Assembly: GCA_038030265.1 (NCBI GenBank)
Contig: CM075940.1
Span: 16,815,604-16,879,603, forward strand
DNA: 64,000 bases
Source of the DNA: Corythucha ciliata
Lineage: Eukaryota; Arthropoda; Insecta; Hemiptera; Tingidae
Direction of reading: 5' to 3'
Shown here in pieces: positions 11,201-25,600 of this stretch. Made by a program: the position numbers and the translations under genes. A model generated the notes under the pieces. That model saw only the letters and a list, made by a program, of their open reading frames with translations, ran no database searches and had not been told where the DNA came from. How positions within the stretch are numbered: the first letter of the stretch is position 1; each line of letters begins with the position of its first letter.

Positions 11201-14200
11201 TTGAACGGAGCTCAATGAATATTTATACGGCGAAGGGGGAAAAGAGGGGGAAGGGTTGTTTCTTAACATATTCAGTACAAACAACACATTAGTGAGTTTT
11301 TGCGTGTTTCTCTCGGAAGCCAATCTTTCCGCTATTTGTCCCAAGACTTGCACCTCTACATTCACAGGGGGGAAATCAATTTCGGTACTGGCTGAAGGAA
11401 ATCTGAGTGATATTACCATTTTGTTTGTTTTCGAACCTCGAAAATCAGTGTTGCCACCTGCATGATCGAGGGCTCATACAGTCGGACTCGCTTTGTAGTA
11501 TCAAGTGAACGGGAAGGCTGCCCCTGTGGTATGTCTGATGCAAGCGGTAGGAAATCGACGACTCCTTTTCTTCCCGGCTCACCCAGTGCTGCCCACTGAA
11601 AACCTCGTTATAAAATCGAATATTTGGATTTGGCTCTTTAAAGATTTAACTGGAATGTCTCTTTCGAAAATAAATTTCACATGGGTATGGCACCATCGAA
11701 AATCGAATTTCACGGGTCTTTCAAAAAGCATTAATCACGAAAAACAGGTTATACAGCTCACCGCAGGGCGCACCGTTACATTCTATGGTACTTGCACGCC
11801 AACAGGCAGGGAAGCACACGGAAGCAAGGTCGGCTTTCTACAAAGTCAAAAGGCCCCTAAACCCGAACCCTCCATACCGACTCATAGTATATTATAAACA
11901 TTTCCCTTCTATAACGGGGGGAAAATCTCCAGTGATATGTTGGGCTATTACACCCCCTCGCCCTAACATCCACCCGAAATATCTATTTTCCTTTTTCAAA
12001 GCTACAGCTGCCCGCTGTGTCATTGTGCAAACCAGCCAACTGCATGGAAACATGACTGTGTGACTTTAAGTTTATACGCGTTGATAATTTTTTAACATTC
12101 TTCAACTTTTTCAAGTTCCTTAACAGTTTTATTTGTCTTCTCGCTGATTACTCTGTGTAATTTTCATTCAAGAGAAGTTCAGTTAGGTTCTCAAACAGTT
12201 TAGGTACCATATACACGCTTTCCCCACTCCATGCTCTGTAAATGGAAAGGAATCAACAATTAACGGACCTCCAGGGGAACAAACCGGCCAATTTTGATTA
12301 AAATAAGAGCGGTACCCATACCGAAGTGGTAAAAACCGTCTGCAATGCAGGCGCGGTGGGATAAACAAATTACTGGCGAGAGCGGTGCTAGGTGAACCGG
12401 AGATGGGGGGGGGGGAGTTAGGGAGAGACTTTCTCAAATAATTTAATCTGCCCTATGCCACACATTAGGAACCCGCGACTTCGGCGGCTCACAGAGCGTA
12501 AAAAACACCCCTGCCACTCGCCCAATTTCTGGTCTTGCAATATCTACACAATATTAACGTTGAAATAAGGGTTGGAAGAGAACCCCCGCAGTCCGTTTCA
12601 ATATCGCACAGCATATATACAAATACTGGGGGATTCACTTATACTTTTGAAACTCATACGGAACGTAAAGAGCAAAAAAAAAAGGAGTGGGTTATATAGT
12701 GAAGGGAAAAAGGAAAATTATAATACAGCCGCAATACTGAAGGGGATAGAACAGATAGGTGCGACGATTTGTAATAGTGGTCAGTTGAAAAAGGGTGTCA
12801 TGATATGTGGCGAGCCTTTCCTATTCGCAGCCTTAGATTTATTCCCACAGAGCTCTGATCCCAAAGGGTAAACAACCTATCCCTTGCCTAACAATCAATA
12901 ACATCCTTGGAAAAAAAGAGTTTGATTTAATTAAATTCAGTAAAATCTGGGCGATAATAATGGAAAAGCGTAATTATGTGTTGTAACCCAATTAAAATGA
13001 GTTGTTTTGAATGGCCGACAACTTAAATCTCTTTCAGCCCTAAACTAATTATAATTACAAACAATTGATTTTTATTTTTGTAGATAATACTGATCGTGTT
13101 TCATCAGACTCTGGAGACCAGTATTTTGACTAAGTAAACATTTTGAACTTTTCAATCACTAGAAAATCTTCAGAGTCCCCCGCCTTTCACCGGGCACCGA
13201 CTAACAACTTCTGAGTTTCCAATAAGTGCCAATCAAAAGATTGGGAGGAGTGGCAACCTTTTCCTTTAAAATTCAACTAATTCAAGGGAACTAAAAAATA
13301 AATAAATAAAACCAAATAGAAATGATGAATTCGAGGGAATGCGATTGAAAGGACGCTCCAAAACAGAGGTGAACAAGGTAAAGTTGTTTAATTTAACTTT
13401 CTTTTCCTCATTGAACAAATTAATTGGAAATTCCACGGTATAAAAGAGAATAAAGATATTTTATTTAATTTATTTTTTATAATTTTCAAAAAATTACTTC
13501 CACCGACATGAAATTATCGTTTTCACGATTTTAGATTATTGCCGCTGAACTGTAAGTTATTCATACAAAGTGCATGCGAATTTGGCTGTTGTCGATTCGC
13601 GAATTGGTGGGAGAGGGACGTAGGGGGCAAGAAAAAAATCGACTTTGGTTTATTTATATATTATCCCAAAACCGCGCGTCATGGATTGCAAATGTCTGCA
13701 GTCTAACACAATTCTGAGATTTGGTACTTTTTTCTACGCGGAAATAATTGCATTAAATGCCTCGTCGCCTACCCCATCAACTATCAACCATTCGATTACA
13801 TAGCTCCCATACGGGGTGCCCCTTGGGCGGTCGCACTACAACAATTTACAAGAAAATTCAGATTTTTCGGCCCAAAAAGGATGCGGATATGAATTCAATT
13901 TGTAAACCGGCCTGCCCCCCCCCCCCAGAGATCATCGCTTCATTTACGAGAGGCGGGAAATTCCTTCTTTTTAGCTACGTGGTTTGGTAATCACCCCCTT
14001 TTTGAAGTTTTTTTGTTTACAAGGTTGTCAGGTTGACTTTCAGTTGCTTTTGAGTGGTTTTAGTCCGCTCATCTTCAGCTGGGTCTAAATTTTTAATTTT
14101 TTAGCTCTCGCCTTTTCGAGCTATTTTTTTACTTTCATGTTGCTGTATTTTACAATTAACTCAACTAATGAATAAATGATTGATTTATCAGGGAAAATTA

Positions 14201-15514
14201 GGATCATATTAATTATTACTGACTTTTGAAAAGAGTAATAAATTAAATTCCAGGTTATACTTTTATGAAAAGTCTAGAATCTGTATACAGAATATTCATT
14301 TAATTATAAAAATGGTTTTTAGTTATTCAGGCAATCTTGTTTATTCAGCAGCTTTATCGTAACATGCTCAACCTGCCCCTCCTCACCATCCGCAAGTCCC
14401 ACTTCTTCACTTCACGGTCCACTCGAGGCCCAGAATTTCTAAGGTTAAAATCCTCCTTACTACACCCCTGTACCATCATCATTGACTACTTCATGCCTCC
14501 CCCCCTCCCATCAAGCTGCCACACTCGTAATTTGCTAGCCTCTCGATCACGTTTTCGTCTTTCAGAACTCCTCTAGGTTTTTCTCCGGGGTGCAATTGAG
14601 TGGATGCTAGCAATTCCCCAGCCTGTCTGCCTCATCCTAATCCACCCCCCCCCGCCCAACCACAAACACACACACTACCCCCTCAGTTACACACACTCGT
14701 CGAAACTAAAACACTTCTTGCACAACCGGAGGTGACCAGAGCCCTTTGTGCTCAGACTGCGCTAATTTCAGGTTAACAAAAGCCCCTCCCCCCTGTATAC
14801 CATCTACCCAACCATAGTTCTTATTTCCGGGAACTCCTTCGGCTCATTGGTAAACTCCCTAAAGGCTTCCTGGTTATGACTTTTCACACAATATACGGAA
14901 TTGGCTCGCCGTGAAGCATCATTTTTTTTATACCACTGTTCCTTTTTCAGCTCGTTACAAGACTTTGCAGAGAAAAAGACCTCAAAATGTTTTTTTCCCT
15001 CATTTTTTTTTTCTTTTTTCAATTTCACACTTTTGAGACACCTTATGATGAGGCTAAATTTCATTTTTGTAGTCGGATAGATTTTAGGGTCAAAATATGC
15101 CCCACACTGACTATTCAGGTGTCCCAAATACTTCAGCAGTACTCTCTCGCTAGCTCTTCGTCTAGCCCCAGACTTTGGTTTTAAGTCTAGATCATTAAAC
15201 AGTTTTTATTTACCAGATTTCTGGGTCAAACAGAGGGGATGGTAACCCCCCCCCCACTGTGTGAGCGGGGATCGACAAGGACACTCTCTGGGGTGGGTGA
15301 AGACCCAATATGATGCCTTTCTTCAATGAGGGTCACTTTCAGGGTGACCCGGAACGCTAATGCTGCGGATCTTTCTGCGCAGGTCGAGTGGCCTCGTCGG
15401 ACAGCTCGGACGTTGGACACATCCAAGAGCGGTCTGGTCACAAACGTAAGTAAACGCGTGTCACTTAGTCCTTGAGGCTTCTGCCTACTCTTCGACAAAT
15501 CCCAGAGCATTCTG
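8261..15514. other. Long unassigned non-coding stretch
   Basis: No protein-like frame, RNA gene or complete mobile element was found in 7.2 kb. Landmarks are a TAATTA-rich segment at about 8700-9010, a T17 run at 10240-10256, a G11 run at 12405-12415, C runs at 13915-13926 and 14645-14653, and a C10 run at 15246-15255. The 130-codon plus frame at 11505-11897 has no recognisable motif and is judged chance. This could be intron or gene desert; the sequence does not say which. Confidence 0.4.
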
Positions 15515-15899
15515 TTAAGGCGGGGTTTCAGGCGCGTTTCCTCGACCCCTTCCCCCTCGCCTAAACTTTGCACATAAATTTTGGCTCCATTTCTGCACCA
15601 ATGTTCGATTTCAAAATCTAATTTTATTCTTCAGGAAGTTCTACAGTGACGTTAGATCTTGCTTTTTCAAATTTTATCCCTAAAATAACCCCAAAACACT
15701 TTAGAATTCGAATGTGTTTTATGGTAATTTCAGGGATGAAATTTGGATAAGCTAGATCTAACGTCACTGTAGATTTTCCTGAAGATTAAAATTAGATTTT
15801 GAAATCGAATATTGATGCAGAAGTGGAGCCAAAATTTATGTGCGAAGTTTAAGCGAGGGTGACTGGGAAGGGGTCGAGGAAACCCCCCCCCCCCCTTGA
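15515..15899. mobile_element. TTAA-flanked fold-back element, copy 1
   Basis: A 385-bp near-perfect palindrome. The left arm runs from TTAA (15515-15518) to about 15706. The right arm runs from about 15708 to 15899 and ends in TTGA, one base away from TTAA. The arms match at roughly nine positions in ten by eye, and there is almost no loop (centre AGAATTC). Outer blocks include TTTCCTCGACCCC, ATTTCTGCACCAAT, ATTCTTCAGGAA and TTCAAATTTTATCCC; these also occur in copy 2 at 56288-56670. A TTAA target fits piggyBac-type integration, but no transposase or diagnostic terminus was recognised. If transcribed it would form a long double-stranded RNA hairpin. Confidence 0.85.
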
Positions 15900-16229
15900 G
15901 TACAGTTAAATACCCAGCTTTGAATACATTTGTAACTCTCCGTGTAATCGTGAACTAATCCAGCAGAACACGAATGCTCTGCGGGGTTCTTCATTCCTTC
16001 GTTTTTGAATGTTTGGCAGTAAAGTGACTACGAGATCGTCAAATTTTAAATGCACAGTACATAAAGGCCACACAAGCTGACCAAAATTGAACCTTTCGCA
16101 GCCTTCGGTGTTTTTTTTTTTTTTTTTTTGCTTATCGGTCTGGAAGTCTCATATAAGATCAATACACAGCGCTCTGGCGGTCGTTAGGAGCCTCGCGTTC
16201 GCAAGCAGTGATGAGCATTCTGAAAGTTG
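15900..16229. other. Unassigned sequence with T19 run
   Basis: A short spacer between the fold-back element and repeat block 3. It holds a T19 run at 16111-16129 and nothing else recognisable. Frames crossing the run give only poly-phenylalanine artefacts. Confidence 0.4.
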
Positions 16230-16640
16230 TATTGCGGAGAGACACCCACCCTCGAAAAGTCTTGAGAGAGCCTCTAGAAATTGCCAAACCACGCTTTTCT
16301 CTAATTTTAGCCGCAAAACAACTTCCGGAAGTCGCCCAAATTTCGTTTCAGGTGTTATCATATTTTTCTGCTGCCAAACAGCCTCTAGAAATACCCCCAA
16401 ACTGTGTATTAAGGCTTTTACTAAATTTTTAGCCAGGAAAAAGGTTCTAGAAATTTCACGAATCGTACTTCAGCACTCATCTTAGGTTCAATCCCAATTG
16501 AAATGGCCAAAAATAGGTTCCAGGCATTGCCCAAATAACACTTTTCACTCATTTTTGCCTCAAAACATCCTCCAGATATTGCTTGAATTCCGTTTTATGG
16601 CATTTCTAAACATTTATCAGCAAATCGCAAGTTTCCTGAA
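16230..16640 (+). repeat. Degenerate repeat block 3 (CCTCTAGAAATTGCC marker, about 60-bp period)
   Basis: Diverged copies of the GCCTCTAGAAATTGCC phrase occur near 16267, 16320, 16381, 16445, 16517 and 16567, spaced 50-72 bp. Between them lie CGCTTTTCTCTAATTTTAGC-type words and GCCGCAAAACA. It has the same orientation and unit order as block 2. Several overlapping open frames here are shadows of the repeat. Confidence 0.65.
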
Positions 16641-19600
16641 AATCTAGACGTTGACCAATTCAAACTATCTCCGCATTTCATCAACAAACAATAACCAGCT
16701 GATGTTGTCTGATTCTCGTTTCCCAGCATTCCCAAAACTTAAGAAAAGAAAACGCCCCCTGACACGTGAGACAACCCAGGCACACCGTTTTGACCTTGGA
16801 GACTTCGCGCTCAACCTTCCAAGGCTACTTTCGCATGTCAACGGGTGAAGGCGGCGAAAAGTGGTCACGATGACCGACGGATTCAACATTTTATGGGGCT
16901 CGATTGAAATATTCAGAAGCGAATACTATTTTTTCCTGATGACAGTCTGAGGAAAATTAAAGATTTTGGGGCAACGAATTTGTAAGCTCACAGGCTTCGG
17001 ATAACGCGCGTCACGGCTTCCGCTCAGTCCTGTTGGGAGGGAGGAGCGGGCGTTATCTCTCTCATTATAGGTTGCAGCCCTGGGGGGAATAGACCTGGCC
17101 CCGAACAGTCCCATCATTTTATAAACAAAATAAAAATATATTATTACGACTTTTCCCTGAAATAGAAGTCGAGCTGAGGCAAAAACTTGTTTTCTCCCAT
17201 TCCAATTCTGTTTTTGAAGCTGCCAACAGATTTTTTCCCCCTTTTTTAGAGAAAAGTAGAGCAGATCTCGTATCAACAAGCAGCCTTCACCCTTGTAATC
17301 CCGGGGAGCATTCTACTTGAACACCCTGTCATTCCCCTCCCCTCCACTAACACCACACCCACTTCGTGTGTGATATGTATATCGAGAACTATTCATATAG
17401 TCGGATTCGATAACAGTTTTTCTGGAGTGAGGAAAATGGCGTAGTTTTTTTTATTCGTTACAGGACCACTATAGATGAAAAAAAAAATCAAGAGTATAAG
17501 ATTGTTAGTTTCCCACACTCCCCCTTCCCAAGGCAAACAACAGAGTCTATTGTTCCTATTGTTCCCTCTTTGACGCGTCTGTTTCTATTACAATTTCGAA
17601 AAATTACAATCTTAAGCTCCGCGATGACAGACAACTTAGAAAGATTTAAACTTTTGTCAAATTTGACTTTAAAGCTTTCTTAGGATGAATCTCATTCAAT
17701 AGCGAACTAAATTTAGGCATGTTAACGGGGGAGGGGGAGCGAGGAAACTGGTAGCTTCCAAAACTTATAGCAGTGTTTTGTTAAACACATAAAATAAATT
17801 CTCTTTCATCCTTTTCAAGGGAGTTGAAAAGTTTTTTGAGAGACAATTAATTTCTCGACTTAATTCTGCGTGCCTCTCTTCCCCTCTCTGACACGCCTGC
17901 ATGAACTTAAACTTTTGTCTGACTCAACCCTTTTAGTAAACATTTATCGCTCAATCAAGTCATTTCTACCGCTATACCGCAAGTAAACTGGGCTGTAGCC
18001 AAAACACTCTCCGAAGGACGCTGAACTCTGACAACTACCTTAAACGTATTTTTATTGCGTTGTCTGATGATTGTCTTGATTAGTGCACGCTGCACGAGGG
18101 AAATAGCCGTAGGGGCGGTGGGGGGGGGGGCATTTTTTTTTTTCAATATAAAAAAAACTACATTTCCCAGCAACTCTTTTTTATAAGTGGTCGCATTGGC
18201 GTAACACGATTATAATCTAATGAAACGAACTTCTAAATAGTTGAATAATTATTGTGTTCTAAAAAAAGAAGGGGCTCAGTAAAATCATTCGGAGCATGCA
18301 AAAGCAGAGGGTAAAAACATTTTTTTTTTTTCTGAATCTTATAAACATGCAAAGATTAAAAAACGATAACAACGAGGTAGCGAGCAATCCGATTCACACA
18401 AAAGAAATAATGGCATTGTTGTGGCGACTCACATTCATTTTGATTTTTTGACGCCCCACCACATGGCTAAAAACAATTATAGCGAGCTCCAATTATGTCC
18501 TGTCTTCCTCTATATACCTTAATTGTAAACAGAATTCTCAAACTGGCCCCATCAGAGCCTTCTTCTACGAGCTCATTTCCATTCTATTCCTGTTTGTTCC
18601 TGGGCGTAGCTAGAGCGTGGCAAGGGGTGAACAGTTGTCCTCCCCAGGACTCGAAAGCGAGACAGTTGTGGGTCAGGAAAGCACAAAGCCTTTGATTTGA
18701 GGTTTGATATCGTAACGTTTTGGTTCGTCCTAATGTGGACTATTCCTGCTTACATAATCCTTTTTGTAAGCTTTGCCTCATCAGAAATTCCAATGTTTTA
18801 GCTTCACCAACCCACTCCTCGCCAATTTCAGGGTGTGGTGAGGGGAGGGGGGTCACCACAGGATCTTGCTATTTGTACAAATAAATTGGTACAATTAATT
18901 ATTATTAATTTCGGGTAATTGGACATTCCGTTCAATTATTACTTCCACTTCATTGCTACGCCTTGGCGACTAGTGTAGAACGGTCGACCAGAAATTTAAG
19001 ACTTCCCAGGAACAAACGTTGAGATTTTCACCATTAATGACCAATGTCAGGGCAATAACGCTCAGTTCTGCGAGCTTAACATGCAACCGCGCGGTTAAGG
19101 CGAACAACTTTCAATAGAAAAAACGAGTTGTTCATTTGAGTCAACAACAAACTTATTTCTGGACGACATTTTCAGTTTGCAGGCCGATTAAAGCCTCTTT
19201 GGGGATCAAGGTGCACATTTTTTTTTTTAAGACAGAAAAGCTGAAACAAGCTTATGAGAATAAATATAGTTTCTTAAAGCAATATTAAATAATTTTGGAG
19301 AAAGATTATCGGATTAAAAGACACGATTTCACGACTTAACACTAATTTTGGCAAGGAAAACGTCAATTTCATACCAGAAACTCTCTGTGTACACGTAAAA
19401 ATGGCCGTATTCCATCAAAAACTATCGCCTGCTAGCGATCAGTGTATCCTTCCAAAGTGTGAAAAGAGTCCATCTTTCCCAGCACATTGACCACCAAACT
19501 TGGTATTTTGTCCGATCGGGAACTTACTCACGAGTTGACCCTTTTTACAGAGGCCCCGTAATTATAACAACCTCTTCGCTAGTGCAATACACTCCCTTAA

Positions 19601-22600
19601 CCCTTAACTATCATACTCGTGGTTGAGCAACTGGCTCTCCGGCACAGAAATTAAGTATTTCAGGACCAAAAACGTTACTTTGGGGATTAATTTGCACTTT
19701 CCTGGCTTAATGTTATTGTCAAGTTTGGAGCTAGGTCACACGTATGACATAATGGTATATATTTCCGCTTTTTTAGAGAAGCTACATCCATAGATCAAAG
19801 ATTGGCTACACCCTTGCGTCCGTTTATACGCTATTAGCACACATAACGCTATTAACTGACCCCTTCAGTGACTTCTCATCTTCCACCTACTTCGTATTCT
19901 TCCGTCTATTTACCTTAATTGTACATACAACAATCGAATCGCCTCTTCAGTGGTTTCTTAGCCAGTCTACAAGCTAATTTGCGCTCCATTTGACATAGGC
20001 TGTTTCGCTGTTCGTTTAACGGACTCGTGTCATCGAAAATACGTTTCAATGTTCAGATTCCCTCCATCTAATTCTGAATTTTAGTCACAACAGACCTAAG
20101 TGACTGTGAGAAAAATAGAAAAACAGGGAATTTAGGTGGACCCTAAGCTTCTTATTTTGCTTCTATATGTGTCTGGATTTTTTTTTTAACCTAAAACGCA
20201 TTAACCGCGTACATCAGAAAAGGAAAAGCATTCCACGAATCATCCGGAAAGGCCCTCATTTAAAAAAGTATCAAAAAATATATGATACGGGTGGTGAAAG
20301 GACCATGGTTGGTGGGGAGGGTAAATAAAACAGTTTGCAGAGATTCCCTTCTGTACTTCCCCACCGACCGTTATTTGTTGTTTTTTTTTCTCCTCACTCA
20401 CTCTCACTCATTCTCTCTCTTTCTCGCTCTCTAAGCCCCTCCTCACACCACAGTCCATCATCTCATAGGAAATCCAGCAGGTGCGGCGCAAGCTGACGTT
20501 AACTGGAAAGTCGCTATTTACTCCCACTTTTGTTTCGAAACCTCGAATAAAATGCGTTATTTTTTTCTTTCAACAGCACCTCCTCCCCCACTCCGCTCAC
20601 CCATCATCAAAACCTTCTCAAGGGGAAAAAAATATGCCCATAAATTAAAGTAAAATGCTCTTATCAAATCAACAAAAATGCTTTTAGAGAAATGAAAGGT
20701 GTTGCTCGAGGCAGTTTTGCAATATAATAATTAAAGCGCCGAGGAATAACAATGACAATGAGTCCATTAGTGATTCTTTGACAGCCTTTTGTAACAATAA
20801 TCGATTAAAAAAATGTTGGAGGAACGTATTTTTATTTTTATATAAGTTTTCAATTGAGTTTTAATAGAGAGAAAAAAACTAAAGGTTAGATTGTTTTTAT
20901 GGTTTCTTAAAACTAAGTGCCCTGGAGAGCCTTTCCCGTAAAATTATTTGTGAAGATATCTCCTACGCTGCTGATTGAGCCAAGACCCCCACCCCCACCC
21001 ACACAATTATTTAATTGACCTAAAAAGAGGCTCTGAAAGGATTTAGACTTGTTTTTTCTCGAAGCAGAAATTATGCTGGAAGAATATGGCATCACTTTGT
21101 TTCAGGAGCAGATAAAAAAAAAGAGGCTATACAAGAAATAAGGTTTCCTTAACAAAAACTTGTGCGAGGGAGGATCACGTTCAATCAAAGTTTGTTGAGT
21201 TCTTCGGGAAATATGTTACCTGAAGGAATGGTCAAGTTTTTGCAGGGACGCCACTGTTTCGATTTCTGCGGGATAGTAGGAATGAGTGGCCGTGTGGCAG
21301 AGTTTCTGAGGCGTTAAGATAAAATTAAATGAAAATGCCGATGGCTTGAACGTGGGTGACGGAGGAATAGAAATAGTTTCCTTCCCTTTCTAGGAAGAAC
21401 AGCTAAATCATCTTTCGTTTCAAGGGAAAGAATAAGAATAAAATGAAATTACAGTAGCCACCAATCGCTAATTACTAGTTTTTTGAATTACTGATGCGTC
21501 TCCGAACGCCAGAAGAATGGAGAGGAAAAAGTCTATACGCCCCTTCCCCACACTACCACCACTCAACTTCATCATTCCACAAACCTGAAACGAGACCTTA
21601 TCCCAGGCTGCAAGTGATAGATACTACGGGTTGGGTGATGAGGGGAGGGGGAAAGCATAGTTTATGAATACTTTGAAACTAATAATCAAACCCCCCGGCC
21701 TCTACTACCACAGAGTGTTTATTCAGCGCCGCGAAACCAGAGCCTCCGACCGGTATTTTAGCATTGCAAACCGAAGCAATGGCGATGAAGCACTTCTAAC
21801 GTGAAAGGCGTTAATATTCAGATTATTTCTGTTTAAAAGATAAACGCGCTCGACTTCATACAAACTTGGTTTAAATAGTCGACGCTGGGAGGTTGGTCGA
21901 CTTTTGGATCAGAAGAACAGTTTCTATTAAATAAAGTTTATTTGATAGTTCTCTTGGCCCTTGTTAACAATCTTACTGGAAAAATCTGCCCCTTTATTTA
22001 CAAACACTCATATTTCAAGTTGATTCAGGTCTATAGCTGGCTTTAACCGTCAGAAACTGACTTGTTTTTTCCTGGAAACACACTATTTTACCAACAATTC
22101 CAATGACTGGTAATTTCGAGGGTTTAGTATCAAAAAGATAACTACAAAATTATCGTTTTTGAATTAAAGTACTTTTCTGTTAGCTTATATCGTGTTCTAC
22201 GTGGTGCCAAAGGATTGTCTGCCCCTGCAGTTTATTTACGGAGATAAGTTATGAAACTACAAATGCCACTTAGGTCTATTTTTTGATTTTTTAATGCCAA
22301 ATTTCATGTTGGAAATCTCCAACGACCCGCATTGTAAACGTTATAAATTTTTGTTTTATAACGAAATTTTATGAACTTGAGGAGGTGTACAGTTGAATCG
22401 GGAAAAACTAATGAAAAAGGTCGATTGAACGTATTGTTTACTTCATACTGAAAAATGGGAAATTTGTAGGTAAGTCTCTTTAATCCTAAACCCCTGATTT
22501 AAACCCTGCAACTGACTATCCCATCCACCCCACAGAAAGGACCGTATTTTCCACTAGTTCCTTGCAGAAACTGAGAATCCTCCACCCCCACCACTACCCT

Positions 22601-25600
22601 TGCCCACCACGTTTTTACAGAGAACTTGGCCGCAAAACCAAGCCCAAAAAAACTTGATAGGTTTTGCCTCAGAATCGGGTCTATTTTCGGTTTCTGTCTC
22701 TAATTAACCCTGGAGCCCAGCGTTTGTTAGCCCTCAAGAACACTAAAAATATCTTATTGAGATCGGGAAAAGTAACGGGTTACGGAAGATTCCGCTAAAT
22801 TATTACCAATAAGCATTATGAAAAGTAATAAAGCACACAGAGCCTAATACTCGGTTTCTTGACCGACTCACTAGTTTTTCAGTGTAAAATGGTAGTCAGA
22901 CAGCGGAGCGTGCATAGCTTATGGGGAAAATGGGTTTCAGGGGATGGTTGGTTTTTGTTGGAAGGTTTGTGGTGAATGGTTTATGGAATGTTAGGGTCCT
23001 AAAACCATATTTTGGGGACAAGCAAAATAAAACACGTTTGTGTGTGTGTGTGTGGCCCAACAGTTTTTGAGTGGAGCCATTGGATTTTGCCGGCTTGAAA
23101 GAATATGTCAGGGGACCGCCAAAACACACCTCTCTCAAGCAGGTCTGGACCTCCAAAACTTCCCTGGTAGACTTCTCTCTGTGGTTTACGCCCCCTCCTC
23201 CCTCACCAAACTGAACTTTCCACACGATTTGGCTGTCAAAAATCCAAATTTCGCCTTCCAACGCAATCCCACAAATTCTCATCGCTTTGAATAGACATTT
23301 CAAGCTGTATCCTCCCGCTCCCTCACCACAACAACGCCAGGCTGTAAAATGTGGGGAAACTTTTTTTTTTTTTTTTTAAATATATCTCTTTTCATTTACG
23401 TTTAATGGAGGACTGTACAGCAATTTAGAGCTCATTTGCCGACCATTTTTTCCAGGTAATCAACTCTTTTAACGAGATAACTCGCTCTTTTTTTTCCCCC
23501 CTTTTTCAAACATTGCCTTCACTCGTTTCATCCATGTGACACTATCTCACGAGGTTCGCAATTACAATTTTGTTTCCCACCAAATCGTGCTTGAAATTGT
23601 TACGCACAAATTGCGTTATAATGAAATAATCCAGATTTCATAATCGTTAATCTCGATAGGTTATGTAAATCTCGAATATTAAGTAAAATGACATGAAGGT
23701 TAGAATTTACGTTTTTTGAGCTCATCTTGGATTTTGTGGGTCGGAAACTATAACGAGGGCAAAAAAAAACTATTGTTTTCGAAGGAGACAGCAGAGTCAG
23801 AATAATCAAAACGATTAATGAAATGTTTTGCATTCGAAGTTGACACTTTTGATAAGGAAGAACAGAAATCGCATCAAGGTTGATCAATTCGTAAGCTCAC
23901 CCCCCTCACCTATTTAAGCACTAGAAAAGCCCTTCATTCAACCGGAAAGGGAGGTTTCACCGGATTCCATTACAAGAGGAAGAGATTGTAGACTCTTCTG
24001 CTTATTACCAACGCTTATCAATCATACTGGGCAACAGGTGAAGGAGAGACTTCACACAGCCCCCCCTCCCGTCCATGCACCACTCAACTGCCACCGTCTC
24101 CCTTAGAGCTTTACATTTGATGGAAATGGTGAATATTCCCAGGGATAAAGGCGGTATTAAGCCGTCATTTAACAAATGTACTCCTTTAGAGCTTGTAGAG
24201 AAGTTTATTTGTTAGCTGACTCGGACATGATAGCGTCATCATCAGCGTATTTATGACGAGGTCATCATTTTTCGAGGAACGTGAAAGATTAAAGAATGAC
24301 TCAGAAAGGAAAACCGTCCGAGCATCGAAAACACGCAGCAAACGTTATCACTTTGAAAGCCCACTCTTCCCTTCGGTATCCCTTTTTCGCAGGCGAGATT
24401 TCCCTTCCCTTCATTGGAAGATAGATCGCCTCTCCTCATAGGAAAAGGGCTTCGGCTTCTTCTCATCCCTCACACCACCTACGGCACCGCCAACGCAATT
24501 CTAACAAGTTTGTACATTAGCTCCATCACTCCCAACCACCACCACCAGTACCAAACAGAGAATGGCGAAGATGAGAGCGTGTGAGTCTTTAAGAAGCTCT
24601 GAGCTTGATAGGAGAGGCAGAGTGCTTGAGTAATTTTCCCAATACCAATGCTTCTTGAGCGCTTCAGTTTGAGTAATATTGAAGGGGGGGGGGAGAGTAA
24701 TTACGCGGCTATTGATTTTAGTTTGAGGAATCACTAAGTTTTATTTTAAAAAGCTATTGGAAGTATCCATGCGGCTCTCTCCATGCGGAGCAAACCAAAA
24801 ATAAGGACAAGGAAAGGGCTCAATCTCAACATAGTCCCTACCTCGTTTTAATTCATTCGTGCAGTCTTCTTGATAAAAACTGTAAGCTCACGTAGCACAG
24901 ACATAACATTTGCACTTGTACTGCGTTAAAAAGTGGAGGATTAAACAAACAAAAAAGAGAGACAGAGACAGAGAGAGTGGAACACAAGAAAAGTGTAAGG
25001 TGAAGTCTTAACATGAATACCCTTCAAGGAAACTAATATAAAAGTTGCTGGAAAGACACTTAGGAGCGACAGATGGCAATTATATACGGTTTATGTTTTT
25101 CTTTTTCTTGCTTATTTCCTTGCGAAGAAGATGGCAAAATATTAAAAAGAAAATTGACACATGAGAGTGACTTTAATAAAAGATAATTTTTAAGACCTCC
25201 GCTACTATACCCTCAACGAAACGACACATCCAATGCTAAACACGATGGAAATAATAAAAATTGTAGGACTTTCTTTTTACGAGTTTTCAGCGGTATCGAA
25301 CGTGATCATCGCTGTTAAACCTTTGTTAAAGCCTTCACTTTACTGTTGCTTAGCGTTTCTTGAAGGATGAAAACATAATTTTCTTTATCCTCACCCTGAA
25401 ATACACCGAAATTTGCTTGCGGGCACAGTGCACACGGGACCTTTTAGGCTTGCGACGTCGGAGAAGCGTCCACTTTCACCGACCCTGTTCTATACCGGTT
25501 AAATGTGGCCCGAGTAAGAAGATTACCCTTGGGCCCTTATTCACTGTCACTACTGATGTCGAGAATTAGCTTAATTCCACTAGAAACAAACGATTCACAA

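Noticed and set aside
11505..11897. 130-codon plus frame
   Set aside because: No domain, no splice context and no compositional difference from its surroundings; within chance for 64 kb in six frames.
16087..16485. 132-codon plus frame and overlapping frames on both strands
   Set aside because: They lie over a T19 run and degenerate repeat block 3; the reading changes with the repeat units.
22896..23303. 135-codon minus frame
   Set aside because: It crosses a TG microsatellite (His-Thr repeats) and has no recognised motif.
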